Positions 1 through 8,809 of a stretch of DNA of 64,000 nucleotides are shown piece after piece. Below the pieces are notes generated by a model. That model saw nothing but the letters and a program-made list of their open reading frames with translations. It had not been told where the DNA came from and searched no databases. Positions within the stretch are counted from its first letter, which is position 1. Each line of letters starts with the position of its first letter. The DNA is from Acidobacteriota bacterium (lineage in GTDB: Bacteria > Acidobacteriota > Blastocatellia > Pyrinomonadales > Pyrinomonadaceae): positions 384,248-448,247 of the forward strand of contig QHXR01000001.1 of the NCBI GenBank assembly GCA_003223025.1, read 5' to 3'. The translations under genes were made by a program, and so were the position numbers.

Positions 1-446
1 TCAAGCTTGTGCGAACGCCCGTCGGTGATAAATATGTGCTCGAAGAATTACTGAAAAGCGGTTCCGATCTCGGCGGCGAGCAGTCGCGTCACGTGATATT
101 TCCGAAAGAGAGCCTTGTCGGCGACGGAATGATGACAGCACTTTTCATGCTCGATGCTCTAAAGACGCGCGGTGGACGCTTCTCGGAAATGTCGAGCGGA
201 TTCGTTCGTTATCCGCAGGTGCTCGTCAATGTTCACGTCCGCGAGAAGAAACCGTTTGACGATGTCGATAAGATCGCTGCAGCGAGCCGGGAGATCGAAG
301 GCCAGTTGGAAGGTGCGGGCCGGTTGCTGCTTCGATATTCGGGGACAGAGAATCTCGCTCGCGTAATGATCGAGGGCAAGGATCAGACTCAGATCGAGGA
401 GCAGGCTCATCATCTTGCTGAGGTAATACGCACTTCGCTCGGTTAG
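1..446 (+). CDS. glmM: Phosphoglucosamine mutase, C-terminal part (5' truncated by window)
   Basis: This is the C-terminal third of an alpha-D-phosphohexomutase; the frame is open to the window edge, so the real start lies upstream. GlmM converts glucosamine-6-phosphate to glucosamine-1-phosphate for UDP-GlcNAc, peptidoglycan and LPS synthesis in the cytoplasm. Visible are the family stretch VRTPVGDKYVLE near the window start, the GDGMMTALFMLDAL helix of domain 3, and the domain 4 phosphate-binding loop RYSGTENLARVMIEG. The RYSGTEN loop favours GlmM over phosphomannomutase. A candidate structured RNA and a terminator follow before aroB. Confidence 0.9.
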   Translation, partial: KLVRTPVGDKYVLEELLKSGSDLGGEQSRHVIFPKESLVGDGMMTALFMLDALKTRGGRFSEMSSGFVRYPQVLVNVHVREKKPFDDVDKIAAASREIEGQLEGAGRLLLRYSGTENLARVMIEGKDQTQIEEQAHHLAEVIRTSLG

Positions 447-650
447 ATGGAGATAGGTGTTGCAAATCCGAGATGAGTGCCTGTATATTATTCAGCATCG
501 AAACGGTAGGTGAAACCTCCGTTTCCAGTGACAGCCGGGGTGAGGACGGTTGTTGCGAATTGGCAGGTGCGGTGCACTTCCACGTTGCTTCACCTGCACA
601 AACATAATCAATCCTGCCGCGAGTTTGCTTTGACTCGCGGCCTTTTTATT
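447..650 (+). ncRNA. Candidate structured RNA / leader ending in a terminator
   Basis: The glmM-aroB gap holds four consecutive hairpins. Hairpin 1 (500-525) pairs GAAACGG with CCGTTTC and continues AGGT/ACCT around a GAA loop with one bulged T. Hairpin 2 (532-552) pairs CAGCCG with CGGTTG. Hairpin 3 (563-597) pairs GCAGGTG with CACCTGC. The fourth is a rho-independent terminator (616-650). Such a run ending in a terminator just before a gene suggests an sRNA or a riboswitch-like attenuator. I matched it to no known class: FMN, cobalamin, c-di-GMP, Moco and SRP consensus motifs do not fit. Confidence 0.4.
616..650 (+). terminator. Rho-independent terminator upstream of aroB
   Basis: A perfect 9-bp stem, GCCGCGAGT (616-624) with ACTCGCGGC (633-641), encloses an 8-nt loop and is followed by CTTTTTATTTT. 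It ends 14 nt before the aroB ATG, so it could terminate glmM transcription or act as an attenuator in the aroB leader. Confidence 0.75.
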
Positions 651-663
651 TTCTCGATATTCG

Positions 664-1803
664 ATGGACAGGACTCTCGTCAACATCAAGATCCCGCGAC
701 AGCAAACGTCCTATGACATCACGATCGGCCGCGGGCTTCTCGTCGATTCCGGTTCGTGGGCCGCGGCCGCTCTGGGGAACCGGGATTCGAAACTTCTCAT
801 CGTTTCCAACCGGAAGGTCTTTGGTCTATACGGCGAGACGGTTCGAAAAAGCCTGAAGGACGTTGGGTTCAAGATCGAGGTGCATCTGATCGGAGACGGC
901 GAGCGTTTTAAGAGTTTTCGAACGCTTCAGGACACACTCGCTGCTCTGAGTGAGAAAGGCCTTACAAGAACTGACGCGGTCGTTGCCCTTGGTGGCGGAG
1001 TGGTCGGCGATCTTGCCGGTTTTGCCGCGTCGCTTCATTTGCGCGGCATCGATCTCCTGCAGATCCCGACGACTCTGCTTTCGATGATCGACTCATCGGT
1101 TGGCGGAAAGACCGGGATCAACACCTCGTTCGGCAAAAATCTCGTCGGAACCTTCCATCAGCCCAAGGCTGTTCTTATCGACGTCGGCGTGCTTCGATCT
1201 TTAGACGACCGAGAGTTGACGGCCGGATTCTGCGAAGCGATCAAACAGGCCGCTCTGGCTGGGCCCAAACTCTTTCAACTGACGGCGGATATTCTCAAGG
1301 CGGATCGAAGATTCGATGATCCGACGGTCCTGGATGCTGTTGCCAGGTTGGTTGCGAAACAGGTCGCGTTCAAGGCAAAGATTGTTCGGGGAGACGAGAC
1401 AGAGGCGACCGATAACGACTCACCGACCTCTCGAAAGATCTTGAATTTTGGCCACACGTTTGGCCACGCGCTCGAAAAGGTTACTGATTACAAGTACTTA
1501 CGTCACGGCGAGGCCGTTGGATACGGGATCAAATTTGCCGCCGAACTCTCAAAAAAGCTTGAATTGCTTGACCAAGATGAAGTAGACTCGTTAAACGATG
1601 TTGTCCGTCGAGCAGGAATGCTCCCGACGATCAGTAACATCGATCCGGCCTTAGTCCTGGAATCTCTCAAACATGATAAGAAGCGTGTCGGCAATTCGCT
1701 TCGCTGGGTTCTCCTCCGTGGAATCGGAAAACCGGTAATTGTGCCGGACACCGAAATACCACGATCCGCAGTTTCATCCACTCTCAAGACCATCTTCCGA
1801 TAG
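664..1803 (+). CDS. aroB: 3-dehydroquinate synthase
   Basis: A 379-residue cytoplasmic shikimate-pathway enzyme that converts DAHP to 3-dehydroquinate using NAD+ and a divalent metal. Visible motifs are the NAD-binding GDGERFKS and ALGGGVVGDLAGFAAS segments, the PTTLLSMIDSSVGGKTGIN core, the KNLVGTFHQPKAV loop and the metal-ligand stretch LNFGHTFGHALE followed by RHGEAVGYG. Length is normal for AroB. The ATG at 664 is the first after the terminator; no strong ribosome-binding site is visible. The downstream membrane-protein gene is only about 36 nt away and probably co-transcribed. Confidence 0.95.
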   Translation: MDRTLVNIKIPRQQTSYDITIGRGLLVDSGSWAAAALGNRDSKLLIVSNRKVFGLYGETVRKSLKDVGFKIEVHLIGDGERFKSFRTLQDTLAALSEKGLTRTDAVVALGGGVVGDLAGFAASLHLRGIDLLQIPTTLLSMIDSSVGGKTGINTSFGKNLVGTFHQPKAVLIDVGVLRSLDDRELTAGFCEAIKQAALAGPKLFQLTADILKADRRFDDPTVLDAVARLVAKQVAFKAKIVRGDETEATDNDSPTSRKILNFGHTFGHALEKVTDYKYLRHGEAVGYGIKFAAELSKKLELLDQDEVDSLNDVVRRAGMLPTISNIDPALVLESLKHDKKRVGNSLRWVLLRGIGKPVIVPDTEIPRSAVSSTLKTIFR

Positions 1804-1838
1804 TGAAAACACTCTTTTCATTGAGGAGTTTTATCGAT

Positions 1839-2246
1839 ATGAAAAAGTTAAGCAGTAACCGAAGCTCTGAGCGCGGCAGCGCGGGCATTAAGTTGATCCT
1901 CGTGCTGACGGTCATCGTGCTTGTTGGTCATGCAGGGATCAACTACGTCCCGGTGGCCTACCAGGGCGCGAGCTTCAGACAAGAAATGGATACGGCCGTC
2001 GTCAGAGGCCTCGGAGCGTCGGGCCGCATCAGGCCGCAGGAAGCCGTCACCGCATCGATCCAAAAAGCATCGTACGACTATGACATTCCGAACGACGCGT
2101 TCGTTGAGATCAAGCCTGTGAACGGTGTTATCGAAGCTCGTGTCGCATATCAGCGAAAGATCGACATGCTGCCGTTCGGGCTCTACAAGTATGTTTACGA
2201 TTTTGATTACACTGCGAAGCCGGTGGGGTATCTGCTGAAACAGTAA
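1839..2246 (+). CDS. Small single-pass membrane protein (DUF4845-like)
   Basis: About 135 residues: a polar N-terminus, one hydrophobic helix (IKLILVLTVIVLVGHAGINY), then a soluble domain ending in a strand-rich segment (VYDFDYTAKPVGYLL). This resembles DUF4845 proteins (short pilin-like N-helix plus an extracytoplasmic domain), but the match is by eye. The ATG at 1839 is preferred over the GTG at 1803 because GAGGAG at 1823-1828 lies 10 nt upstream. It follows aroB closely and converges with the radical SAM gene, whose stop is 5 nt away. Function unknown. Confidence 0.65.
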   Translation: MKKLSSNRSSERGSAGIKLILVLTVIVLVGHAGINYVPVAYQGASFRQEMDTAVVRGLGASGRIRPQEAVTASIQKASYDYDIPNDAFVEIKPVNGVIEARVAYQRKIDMLPFGLYKYVYDFDYTAKPVGYLLKQ

Positions 2247-2250
2247 TGAT

Positions 2251-4134
2251 CTAAACCGCGGCGAGAAGTTCGCGGATCTTGGCGGGCTGGATCTGAACCA
2301 GCGCAGGCGAAGCATCGGCCAGCCACGTAGAAGGACAGACTCCGCAAGTAGTACATTTTTCGACAGCAGGGCACGGCAGGCTCGACAGAGCTTCCCGTGC
2401 TTTTTCGTGTTCGGTCTTCAAGAACTCGAACGACAGACCGGAATCGACTATCGACCACGGCAGAAATTCTTCGTAGGAACGATCGCGGGAAGTATGAAAT
2501 GCCGGATCGACCCCGGTCTCCCGCAAAGCTCGATCGATGTCGCCGCCCACGGCGGCCGCACGCTCAATCACTTTCGAGATCGTGCGATCGCCCGATGAGA
2601 AGAGCGCCTGTTCGTGAGCGATCCGAGAGGACATGAATCGAACATCCACATTCGGTATTCGCGAGAGGCCTTTGCAGACGTACTTGATCCGCTTCTTTAG
2701 TTCCTTCTCGCCACAGATCGCGTCCCATTGGAGCGGCGTATTCGGTTTCGGCACGAATCCGTTGAGCGATGGAATTATCTTTCCGGCTCGTCCGAATTTC
2801 TTTCCGGCCTCGAGCATACGATCCTTGATCCGCTCAACGAGTACGAACATCTCGTCGAGATCTTCCTGCGTCTCCGTCGGGAGTCCGACCATCATATAAA
2901 GCTTGACCGTCAGCATGCCGCGATCGAAGACCGCACCGCAGATATCGACGATCTCGTCGTTGGTCAGATTCTTATTGATCACGCGACGAAGTCGATCTGA
3001 GCCGGTCTCAGGTGCGACTGCGATCTGCTGATCTTTGGATTCGACAAGAGCGTCGAGCAACTCATCCGAGATCTGATCGAGCCGGAGCGACGAAACTGTG
3101 ATCCGATAATCCATCGCACGGAGCTCGCGGAGGATCGTCGAAATTTCGGGATGATCGCAGACTGCCGTCGAAACAAGTCCGATCTTGTTAGTCTTCGAAC
3201 GCCATTCCGCAGCTTTCGCGAGAATATCTTTGGCCGGAACGACACGCGGCGGATAGTAGTTGTAACCGGCCCAACAGAATCGACAACCTTGCGAGCAGCC
3301 GCGCGAGATCTCGACGAGCAAGCGATCACCCATCTCAGCTTCGGGCGACCAGACGGATGTCGACGGACAGAATATTTCCTGATTGACGAGAAAATTCGCG
3401 AGCTCCTTTTCGCCGCGCTTCATTGCGCGGCGCAGCGTTCCTTCTTTCGGATTCACACTTGCAAGAGCCCGCCCGACACGTCGCGGAACGCCCTCCTGGT
3501 TCGGAAGATAATCAAAGATCGTCCCGTCGTCGTTGTAGATCACATCGTAAAGCGAAGGGATGTAGAATCCACGTCCGATCTTCGCGAGTGCAAGCAGAAT
3601 GTCGTCTTTCGTCTCGTTCTCAACGATCGCGTCGATCAATTGGAATGCGAGGATCTCGCCTTCGCCGACGGCGATGATGTCGGTGAAATCAGCGATCGGT
3701 TCGGGATTCAGAAACGACGCTGCACCTCCCATTACGACCAAAGGATGAAAATGATTTCGCTCCGCAGACCAAACCGGGATCCCGGAGAGCTGGAGCATCT
3801 TCGCCATGTTGAGATAGTCGGTTTCGAATGAGATCGAAAACGCAACGACATCAAAATTACGAACCGGAGTTTGAGTCTCGAGCGAGAGCAGCGACGTCCT
3901 CGACTTTTCGTATTCGCGCGTCTCATCCGGATCGGGAAGAAAGACTCGCTCGCACGATACTCCCGGGATCTGATTGAAAAGCTCGTACATCGTATGCAGC
4001 CCGAGGTTCGCCATCCCGATCGCGTGCGTGTTCGGATAACAAAGGGCGATACGGAGTTCGCTGCCGCGCTTGATGGTGTAACCCTCTTCGGCGGCGAGTT
4101 TCTTTTTATAACTGTCTATGATGCGTCTACTCAT
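2251..4134 (-). CDS. B12-binding radical SAM protein (TIGR03960-like)
   Basis: About 627 residues. An N-terminal cobalamin-binding Rossmann-like region (GSELRIALCYPNTHAIGMAN onward, with VVMGGAASFLNPEP and VGEGE) is followed by a radical SAM core with the CxxxCxxC cluster motif CSQGCRFCWAG. Late cysteines in CTTCGVCPS may carry another cluster. It fits the TIGR03960 group of uncharacterised B12/radical SAM proteins, which in other phyla are often fused to or beside a DUF2344 protein; none is seen here. The start at 4134 (MSRRIIDSYKKKL) is chosen because the preceding 28 codons look non-coding. The substrate is unknown. Confidence 0.85.
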   Translation of the reverse strand: MSRRIIDSYKKKLAAEEGYTIKRGSELRIALCYPNTHAIGMANLGLHTMYELFNQIPGVSCERVFLPDPDETREYEKSRTSLLSLETQTPVRNFDVVAFSISFETDYLNMAKMLQLSGIPVWSAERNHFHPLVVMGGAASFLNPEPIADFTDIIAVGEGEILAFQLIDAIVENETKDDILLALAKIGRGFYIPSLYDVIYNDDGTIFDYLPNQEGVPRRVGRALASVNPKEGTLRRAMKRGEKELANFLVNQEIFCPSTSVWSPEAEMGDRLLVEISRGCSQGCRFCWAGYNYYPPRVVPAKDILAKAAEWRSKTNKIGLVSTAVCDHPEISTILRELRAMDYRITVSSLRLDQISDELLDALVESKDQQIAVAPETGSDRLRRVINKNLTNDEIVDICGAVFDRGMLTVKLYMMVGLPTETQEDLDEMFVLVERIKDRMLEAGKKFGRAGKIIPSLNGFVPKPNTPLQWDAICGEKELKKRIKYVCKGLSRIPNVDVRFMSSRIAHEQALFSSGDRTISKVIERAAAVGGDIDRALRETGVDPAFHTSRDRSYEEFLPWSIVDSGLSFEFLKTEHEKAREALSSLPCPAVEKCTTCGVCPSTWLADASPALVQIQPAKIRELLAAV

Positions 4135-4236
4135 GAAATTCGCAATGTAAGAGAGTATCAGACCCGGCTCACATCCGTCCAAAAACAAAGACGGACGAGA
4201 CTGGGTCCCGCCCGTCATTAAGTCTTGTAAATCCTT

Positions 4237-5517
4237 CTATTTTTTAGGCTTCAGCTCGGCCGGCTTCGGCTCGGCCAGCTTGGGTGATGTGACAAATGGG
4301 CGATGCTGAACGACAAATGTCTTGTCGTCGTAGGTTCCGTCGCCATCGACATCGACCTTAACCTCGAGTTTATATTTCTTGCCCGGCTCATGCGGAACCT
4401 CGAGGTCGTATGCAAGGCTGTACTGACTTCGAAGAAGAGCGTTGATGTTATTCAAATAAGTCGGAACTTCACTCGGAAACGTCATCTCATAATGGACGCC
4501 GCCGGATTCTTTTGCGAACGTGTTCAACTGGTTCTTCGCCGTCAGAAAATCCATGCGGTCGGGCGTTCCCGGCATGACACGCGAGGGATCGAGGTAATCA
4601 CAATATTTTTTGCAGAAAAGATTTCCCGTGCTGATGATGTAGATCGGAACACCGGCTTCCTGGACGATCTTACGAATGTCGTTGAAATTGATCTTGCTGA
4701 ACGTATCGATTCCCGATGCCACGAGGATGATCGCCTTACGCTTCGACTTAACGTCGATCATGCCCGCGTAATCAGCCGTTCGGGCTTTAGAGTTATCCAG
4801 TACGACCGAGTCGCCGCGTCCTCCGAGTAGAGTGAACTTCAACGCATCGTAAAGATTGTTCTCGCGAAAAGCAGGAGTGTTGCGCAGAAGAATGTCGATC
4901 GTCTGCCGGATACGATTCGGATCGTTCGTGAAATCCGTGATCGGCGTTGGTCGGATGTCGAATGCGATTACCGACGCATAATCATTCGGCGGCTTTATAA
5001 ACTTCGAAAGGAAATAAGCAACGGGTCGGACAGATTCATAAAAACCCGGTTCGAAATAGCCGCCGTTCGACTGGCCGAATGTTTCGGTCCACTTGCTGTA
5101 CTCCAGAACAAGCGACACCGTTATCGGCGCATCGGGTGTCGCGAAGCTGGAAATAGTTTGCTTCACGCCGTTTTCAAAGATCGCAAAATTATCTTTCTTG
5201 AGTCCGGTGACGATCTGACCGCTTTTCTTGTTAAAAACGACCGCGTCGACGTTTACGATATCGGTCTCAACCTTTGCAACTCCCGGTTCCTCGACCGCAT
5301 TCTTTTCCTGTTCAGCGAGCTTTTTCTCTTCCGCTTCTTTCTTTAATTCTTCTTCTGTTTTCGGAACCGGACGCTGGTTACGTTTGCCGTCGGCTCCGCC
5401 TTTTGCCGGGTCGGGTCGTTGCGGTCTCGATTGACCGAAGACGGATCCGCCGAGCACGAGAATCGAAATGAAAAGGATCGAAATCAGAAAAGCGGATCTG
5501 CGATAGAGGGCGTGCAT
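4237..5517 (-). CDS. Secreted VWFA-related protein (acidobacterial type)
   Basis: A 426-residue protein with a signal peptide (SAFLISILFISILVLGGS...FGQ), a Pro/Lys/Glu-rich charged linker, and a von Willebrand A-like domain beginning about residue 85 (VETDIVNVDAVVFNKKSG, then VSLVLEYSKWTE, IILVASGIDTFS). It matches the TIGR03436 'VWFA-related Acidobacterial domain' family in layout. The MIDAS is degenerate (EYSKW in place of DxSxS), so metal-dependent ligand binding is doubtful. AAGGAA sits upstream of the ATG. A Lys/Pro/Glu tail ends the protein. Likely periplasmic or surface; the partner is unknown. Confidence 0.85.
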   Translation of the reverse strand: MHALYRRSAFLISILFISILVLGGSVFGQSRPQRPDPAKGGADGKRNQRPVPKTEEELKKEAEEKKLAEQEKNAVEEPGVAKVETDIVNVDAVVFNKKSGQIVTGLKKDNFAIFENGVKQTISSFATPDAPITVSLVLEYSKWTETFGQSNGGYFEPGFYESVRPVAYFLSKFIKPPNDYASVIAFDIRPTPITDFTNDPNRIRQTIDILLRNTPAFRENNLYDALKFTLLGGRGDSVVLDNSKARTADYAGMIDVKSKRKAIILVASGIDTFSKINFNDIRKIVQEAGVPIYIISTGNLFCKKYCDYLDPSRVMPGTPDRMDFLTAKNQLNTFAKESGGVHYEMTFPSEVPTYLNNINALLRSQYSLAYDLEVPHEPGKKYKLEVKVDVDGDGTYDDKTFVVQHRPFVTSPKLAEPKPAELKPKK

Positions 5518-5607
5518 AACTTGTTCCTTAGTCGAAAGACGAGCCTGTCCTATGTCGGTTTAGATACCGATTCTCCGCTTTTGGTTGGTTGAAAGCAAGG
5601 TATTGAG

Positions 5608-6483
5608 CTATTCGCCGCCGTCGGGTGAGATCTCGACCTTTACCTCGAATGCGCCGTTATTATCACTGAGATTACCCTCGTTCAATCCGAGGAATAATGA
5701 GCCGTCGCGCGACGCGACAAACTCGCGTTCGGTACCGATATAAATGAACTCGTTATTGTCGTCGCCGATGACCGCGATAAGAGCTCCGGTCGGAACGCTC
5801 TTCAGTAGTTTGGAATTGTCTTCGAGATCGTATAGTCCACCCGGCCCCGTCATTTTTCCCCGGCCAATCGAGACTTCTCCGGTGCCGCTGATCCGAATAC
5901 GCTGACCTTTCTTCACGACCCAGCCCGAGTTTGTCCATCCGTTCGCAGTGTTGTCGGCGAGAACCTTGATCGAGAGCTCTACCGGCTTTGCGAACGAAGG
6001 CTTCTTCGTCGAGCTCGTCGTCTGCGTTGTTGTAGGTACAGTCTTCACCGGCGTCGACACCTGCGGCGCAGACTTAGCCGGACTCGAAGGAACGCTGACT
6101 ACTTCTTCGTCTTCCTCAACGGGAGCCGCGGCAGGCTTGTTGTTTGTCGCGCGAGGCTCTTCGGCCTGGGTAATGATCGGCTTGTCTTCCGTAACAACGG
6201 GTGCAGGTGGTGTGGTTCGATTGGATGCGAGAACATTTGTCACCGGCGATCTCGGCGTGTCGAAGTCGATCGAGTCAACATCCGCTGCGACGAGCGTCAT
6301 CTCACGCCGACGAGCACCATCGCCGACCGCGATCACAAACTTGCCTCCGGAGAAGCTCACGATTTTCCCTTTGACCCTGCTCCCGTCCTTCAGGTGGATT
6401 GTGTCGGCCATTGCGCCGACACCAAAACAAACTATCAAAAGTGATGAGATGGATGCCCGAAAGACGTTTGATCTAAACGACAT
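5608..6483 (-). CDS. Secreted protein with N-terminal DTIHLKDGS module and LecA-like sugar-binding domain
   Basis: A 291-residue secreted protein. A signal peptide (SISSLLIVCFGVGAMA) leads into a short beta module (DTIHLKDGSRVKGKIVSF...VDSIDFDT), a Pro/Thr/Ala-rich linker (about residues 85-160), and a C-terminal domain resembling the LecA/PA-IL galactose-binding fold (NGWTNSGWVVKKGQRIRIS, PTGALIAVIGD, GSLFLGLNEGNLSDNNG). The lectin-like domain suggests glycan or surface binding. A strong ribosome-binding site, GGAGG, lies before the ATG. It is in the same direction as the VWFA-related gene about 90 nt downstream. Confidence 0.7.
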   Translation of the reverse strand: MSFRSNVFRASISSLLIVCFGVGAMADTIHLKDGSRVKGKIVSFSGGKFVIAVGDGARRREMTLVAADVDSIDFDTPRSPVTNVLASNRTTPPAPVVTEDKPIITQAEEPRATNNKPAAAPVEEDEEVVSVPSSPAKSAPQVSTPVKTVPTTTQTTSSTKKPSFAKPVELSIKVLADNTANGWTNSGWVVKKGQRIRISGTGEVSIGRGKMTGPGGLYDLEDNSKLLKSVPTGALIAVIGDDNNEFIYIGTEREFVASRDGSLFLGLNEGNLSDNNGAFEVKVEISPDGGE

Positions 6484-6727
6484 AATTCCTCCAAGAGCTT
6501 AGCCGGTTCGGGAAGAGAAAAAATACGAAAGACCTTTGTAGCGGTTCTAGCCGGTTTGCCGGATAACAGATGCAAAACAAACTAGATTCGTTGACTAAAA
6601 AAACTACGAGCGAATTATACCTCGTCCGAGGTCAGGCGTCGCGATTATTTTTGCAAGCCGTGTTGGGCCACGCGTTCAACTAATTAGGGCGGAAACGCGC
6701 CCGATTACGAACGTTGGGGAACACGAA

Positions 6728-7489
6728 ATGAAAAAGATATTTTTACTGATAATTATTTTAACTGCGATCGGAACCGCGACCCCGGCTCAGTCCATGAGCC
6801 TTGACGGTCGTCAATGGAAACTTATCGAGATCAACGGATCACGCGTCGGCGATTCAGCGGCGTACCTGCAACTCGATACGAATGCCGGAAGATTCTCGGG
6901 TAATGCCGGCTGCAATCGTATGTTCGGATCAGTCGAGATAGAAGGCCGGCAGATCGCGTTTTCGAATGCGGCTACGACGAGGATGGCGTGTCTCGACTGG
7001 AACGCGCAGAGTAACGAGAAGAGTCTTCTCGATGCATTAAAAAGCGTCGAGAGTTTTCGGCAGAGAGGCGACACGCTCGAGCTGATGAACAAGCGGCGTG
7101 TTCTTATCAAGCTCGTCGCTCCGGTGAAAGACGGTCCGATCGCATCGGATCTGCAAGATAAGAAGTGGATGCTCGACGCGATCGGCACGAGCAAAGTTGG
7201 TGAGATCGGACAGACCGCATTTATCGTTTTCGACAAAGACAAGGCGAGTGCCGGCAGGAATTCGAGCTGTAATGTTTTTGGCGGAAGTTTTTCCGCAGCC
7301 GGATCTAAATTGACGATCACCAATGTCATCTCGACAATGCGAGCTTGCATCGAGGACGATCGAATGGATATCGAGCGAAAATTTCTCGACGGACTCCGCG
7401 CGACGAACCGTTACAAGATCAAGAACCACAGGCTCATGCTCTATCGCGATGATCGATTGCTGTTGACCTTTGCCGGCGGAAAGAAATAG
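6728..7489 (+). CDS. Secreted protein with two META (HslJ-like) domains
   Basis: A 253-residue protein with a signal peptide (IFLLIIILTAIGTATPAQS) and two tandem META domains. The first has LDGRQWKLIEINGS, FSGNAGCNRMFGSV and TTRMACLD; the second has LQDKKWMLDAIG, NSSCNVFGGSFSAAG and ISTMRACIEDD. META domains occur in HslJ-type envelope or stress proteins without known enzymatic activity. The gene diverges from the LecA-like gene across a 244-nt gap that must hold both promoters; I see no operator there. Confidence 0.8.
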   Translation: MKKIFLLIIILTAIGTATPAQSMSLDGRQWKLIEINGSRVGDSAAYLQLDTNAGRFSGNAGCNRMFGSVEIEGRQIAFSNAATTRMACLDWNAQSNEKSLLDALKSVESFRQRGDTLELMNKRRVLIKLVAPVKDGPIASDLQDKKWMLDAIGTSKVGEIGQTAFIVFDKDKASAGRNSSCNVFGGSFSAAGSKLTITNVISTMRACIEDDRMDIERKFLDGLRATNRYKIKNHRLMLYRDDRLLLTFAGGKK

Positions 7490-7530
7490 ATCGAGCAACA
7501 ACTGCGCGAACAGACGGGAAGAAAAGTTTG

Positions 7531-7606
7531 CCCGCGAAAGACGCGAAAGAACGCGAAAAAGATTTAGGTCTTTCTTCATTTCGCGTCCTTTCGCGTCTTT
7601 CGCGGG
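7531..7606. repeat. Intergenic inverted repeat (CGCGAAAGACGCGAAAG type)
   Basis: Two 28-nt arms, 7531-7558 and 7579-7606, are reverse complements with one mismatch, around a short AT-rich loop with its own small stem. The arm itself is built of a repeated CGCGAAAG unit. Transcribed, it would form a long hairpin between the META-domain gene and the exonuclease gene. Confidence 0.8.
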
Positions 7607-7656
7607 CCAGAATCTTCATGCAGGACTACTTCGAGAGATGCGGTAAAATAAACTTC

Positions 7657-8724
7657 ATGAAAAGGGGTGGGTTGATAACTCTCACGGCGAGCGGACTTTA
7701 TTGTAAGCAGGGCGATTTCTACATCGATCCCTGGAAACCGGTAAAGAAAGCAATCCTCTCACACGCTCATGCCGATCACGCTTACCGCGGCAATATAAGG
7801 TATCTCGTTACAAAATCCGGTGAACAACTCGCCCGCATCCGTCTCGATCCCGAGGCAAAGATCGCGACTCTTGATTACGGCAAAACGACGACGATCGACG
7901 GTGTTAAAGTTTCATTTCACCCGGCCGGACATATTCTCGGATCGTCGCAGGTCCGAGTCGAGTACAAGGGCGAAGTCTGGGTCGCATCCGGCGATTACAA
8001 ACTCACGCCTGACGCGACGTGTGCTCCGTTCGAATCCATCAAATGTCATAACTTCATAACCGAAGCCACATTCGGATTGCCGATCTATCGCTGGCCGCCG
8101 ACCGAGCAGATCTTCGACGAGATCAACCGTTGGTGGCGCAGAAATATCGAAAAAGGAAAAGCGTCGGTGTTGTTCGCCTACGCGCTCGGGAAAGCGCAGC
8201 GCGTGATGAGCGGACTCGATCGAAACCTCGGTCGCGTTTTCACACACGGTGCCGTCGAACGTCTGACGCAGGCCTATCGTGAAGCCGGCGTCGATCTGCC
8301 CGAGACGACGTATGCCGGCAGCGTGACGAACAAAAAAGAATTTGCCGGTGCGATGATCATCGCTCCGCCGTCTGCGCAGGCATCGACGTGGCTGAGAAGA
8401 TTCGGAACTCAATCGACCGCGTTCGCATCCGGCTGGATGATGGTCCGCGGTGCGCGACGTCAGCGTGCCGTCGACCGGGGATTCGTATTGTCGGATCATG
8501 CCGACTGGCCCGAGTTGCTAACGGCGATCCGTGCAACCGAAGCCGAGACAGTTTACGTAACGCACGGTTTCGCGCCCGAGGTCGTTCGCTATCTGAATGA
8601 AACCGGAATGAATGCCGTGCCGCTGAAAACGCAGTTCGTCGGCGATGACGCGAGCGACCTTTTAGATGAGGAATCTGAACCGGAGGCGATCAGCGCGGAA
8701 CCTTCCGGAATAACTGAGAAGTGA
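7657..8724 (+). CDS. Ligase-associated DNA exonuclease (metallo-beta-lactamase / beta-CASP)
   Basis: About 355 residues. The metallo-beta-lactamase signature HAHADHAYRG is near residue 38, followed by FHPAGHILGSSQVRVEY, VASGDYKLTPD and a C-terminal SDHADWPELL, as in beta-CASP nucleases. Together with the adjacent ATP-dependent ligase this fits the 'ligase-associated DNA damage response exonuclease' family (TIGR04122-like). The start at 7657 (MKRGGLITLTASGLYC) is chosen because the 43 codons before it lie in the inverted repeat. The last codons (SGITEK) and the stop fall inside the next inverted repeat, so the C-terminus was probably shaped by it. Confidence 0.85.
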   Translation: MKRGGLITLTASGLYCKQGDFYIDPWKPVKKAILSHAHADHAYRGNIRYLVTKSGEQLARIRLDPEAKIATLDYGKTTTIDGVKVSFHPAGHILGSSQVRVEYKGEVWVASGDYKLTPDATCAPFESIKCHNFITEATFGLPIYRWPPTEQIFDEINRWWRRNIEKGKASVLFAYALGKAQRVMSGLDRNLGRVFTHGAVERLTQAYREAGVDLPETTYAGSVTNKKEFAGAMIIAPPSAQASTWLRRFGTQSTAFASGWMMVRGARRQRAVDRGFVLSDHADWPELLTAIRATEAETVYVTHGFAPEVVRYLNETGMNAVPLKTQFVGDDASDLLDEESEPEAISAEPSGITEK

Positions 8725-8795
8725 TAACTGAAAACTGAAAACGAAGAACTTTTCTTCAGTTATTAGTTATCACTTTTCAGTTATCAGTTATTCCG
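8705..8795. repeat. Inverted repeat between exonuclease and ligase genes
   Basis: CCGGAATAACTGA at 8705-8717 is mirrored by TCAGTTATTCCGG at 8783-8795, with further pairing inside between TAACTGA-like blocks. It overlaps the 3' end of the exonuclease gene and ends just before the ligase ribosome-binding site (GAGAAGGA), so the hairpin may affect ligase translation or mRNA stability. Confidence 0.75.
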
Positions 8796-8809
8796 GAGAA
8801 GGAATCTGA

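Noticed and set aside
447-615. FMN or cobalamin riboswitch upstream of aroB
   Set aside because: GGTGAAA-like pieces are present but the conserved order and flanking blocks of these classes are missing, and aroB is not a typical target.
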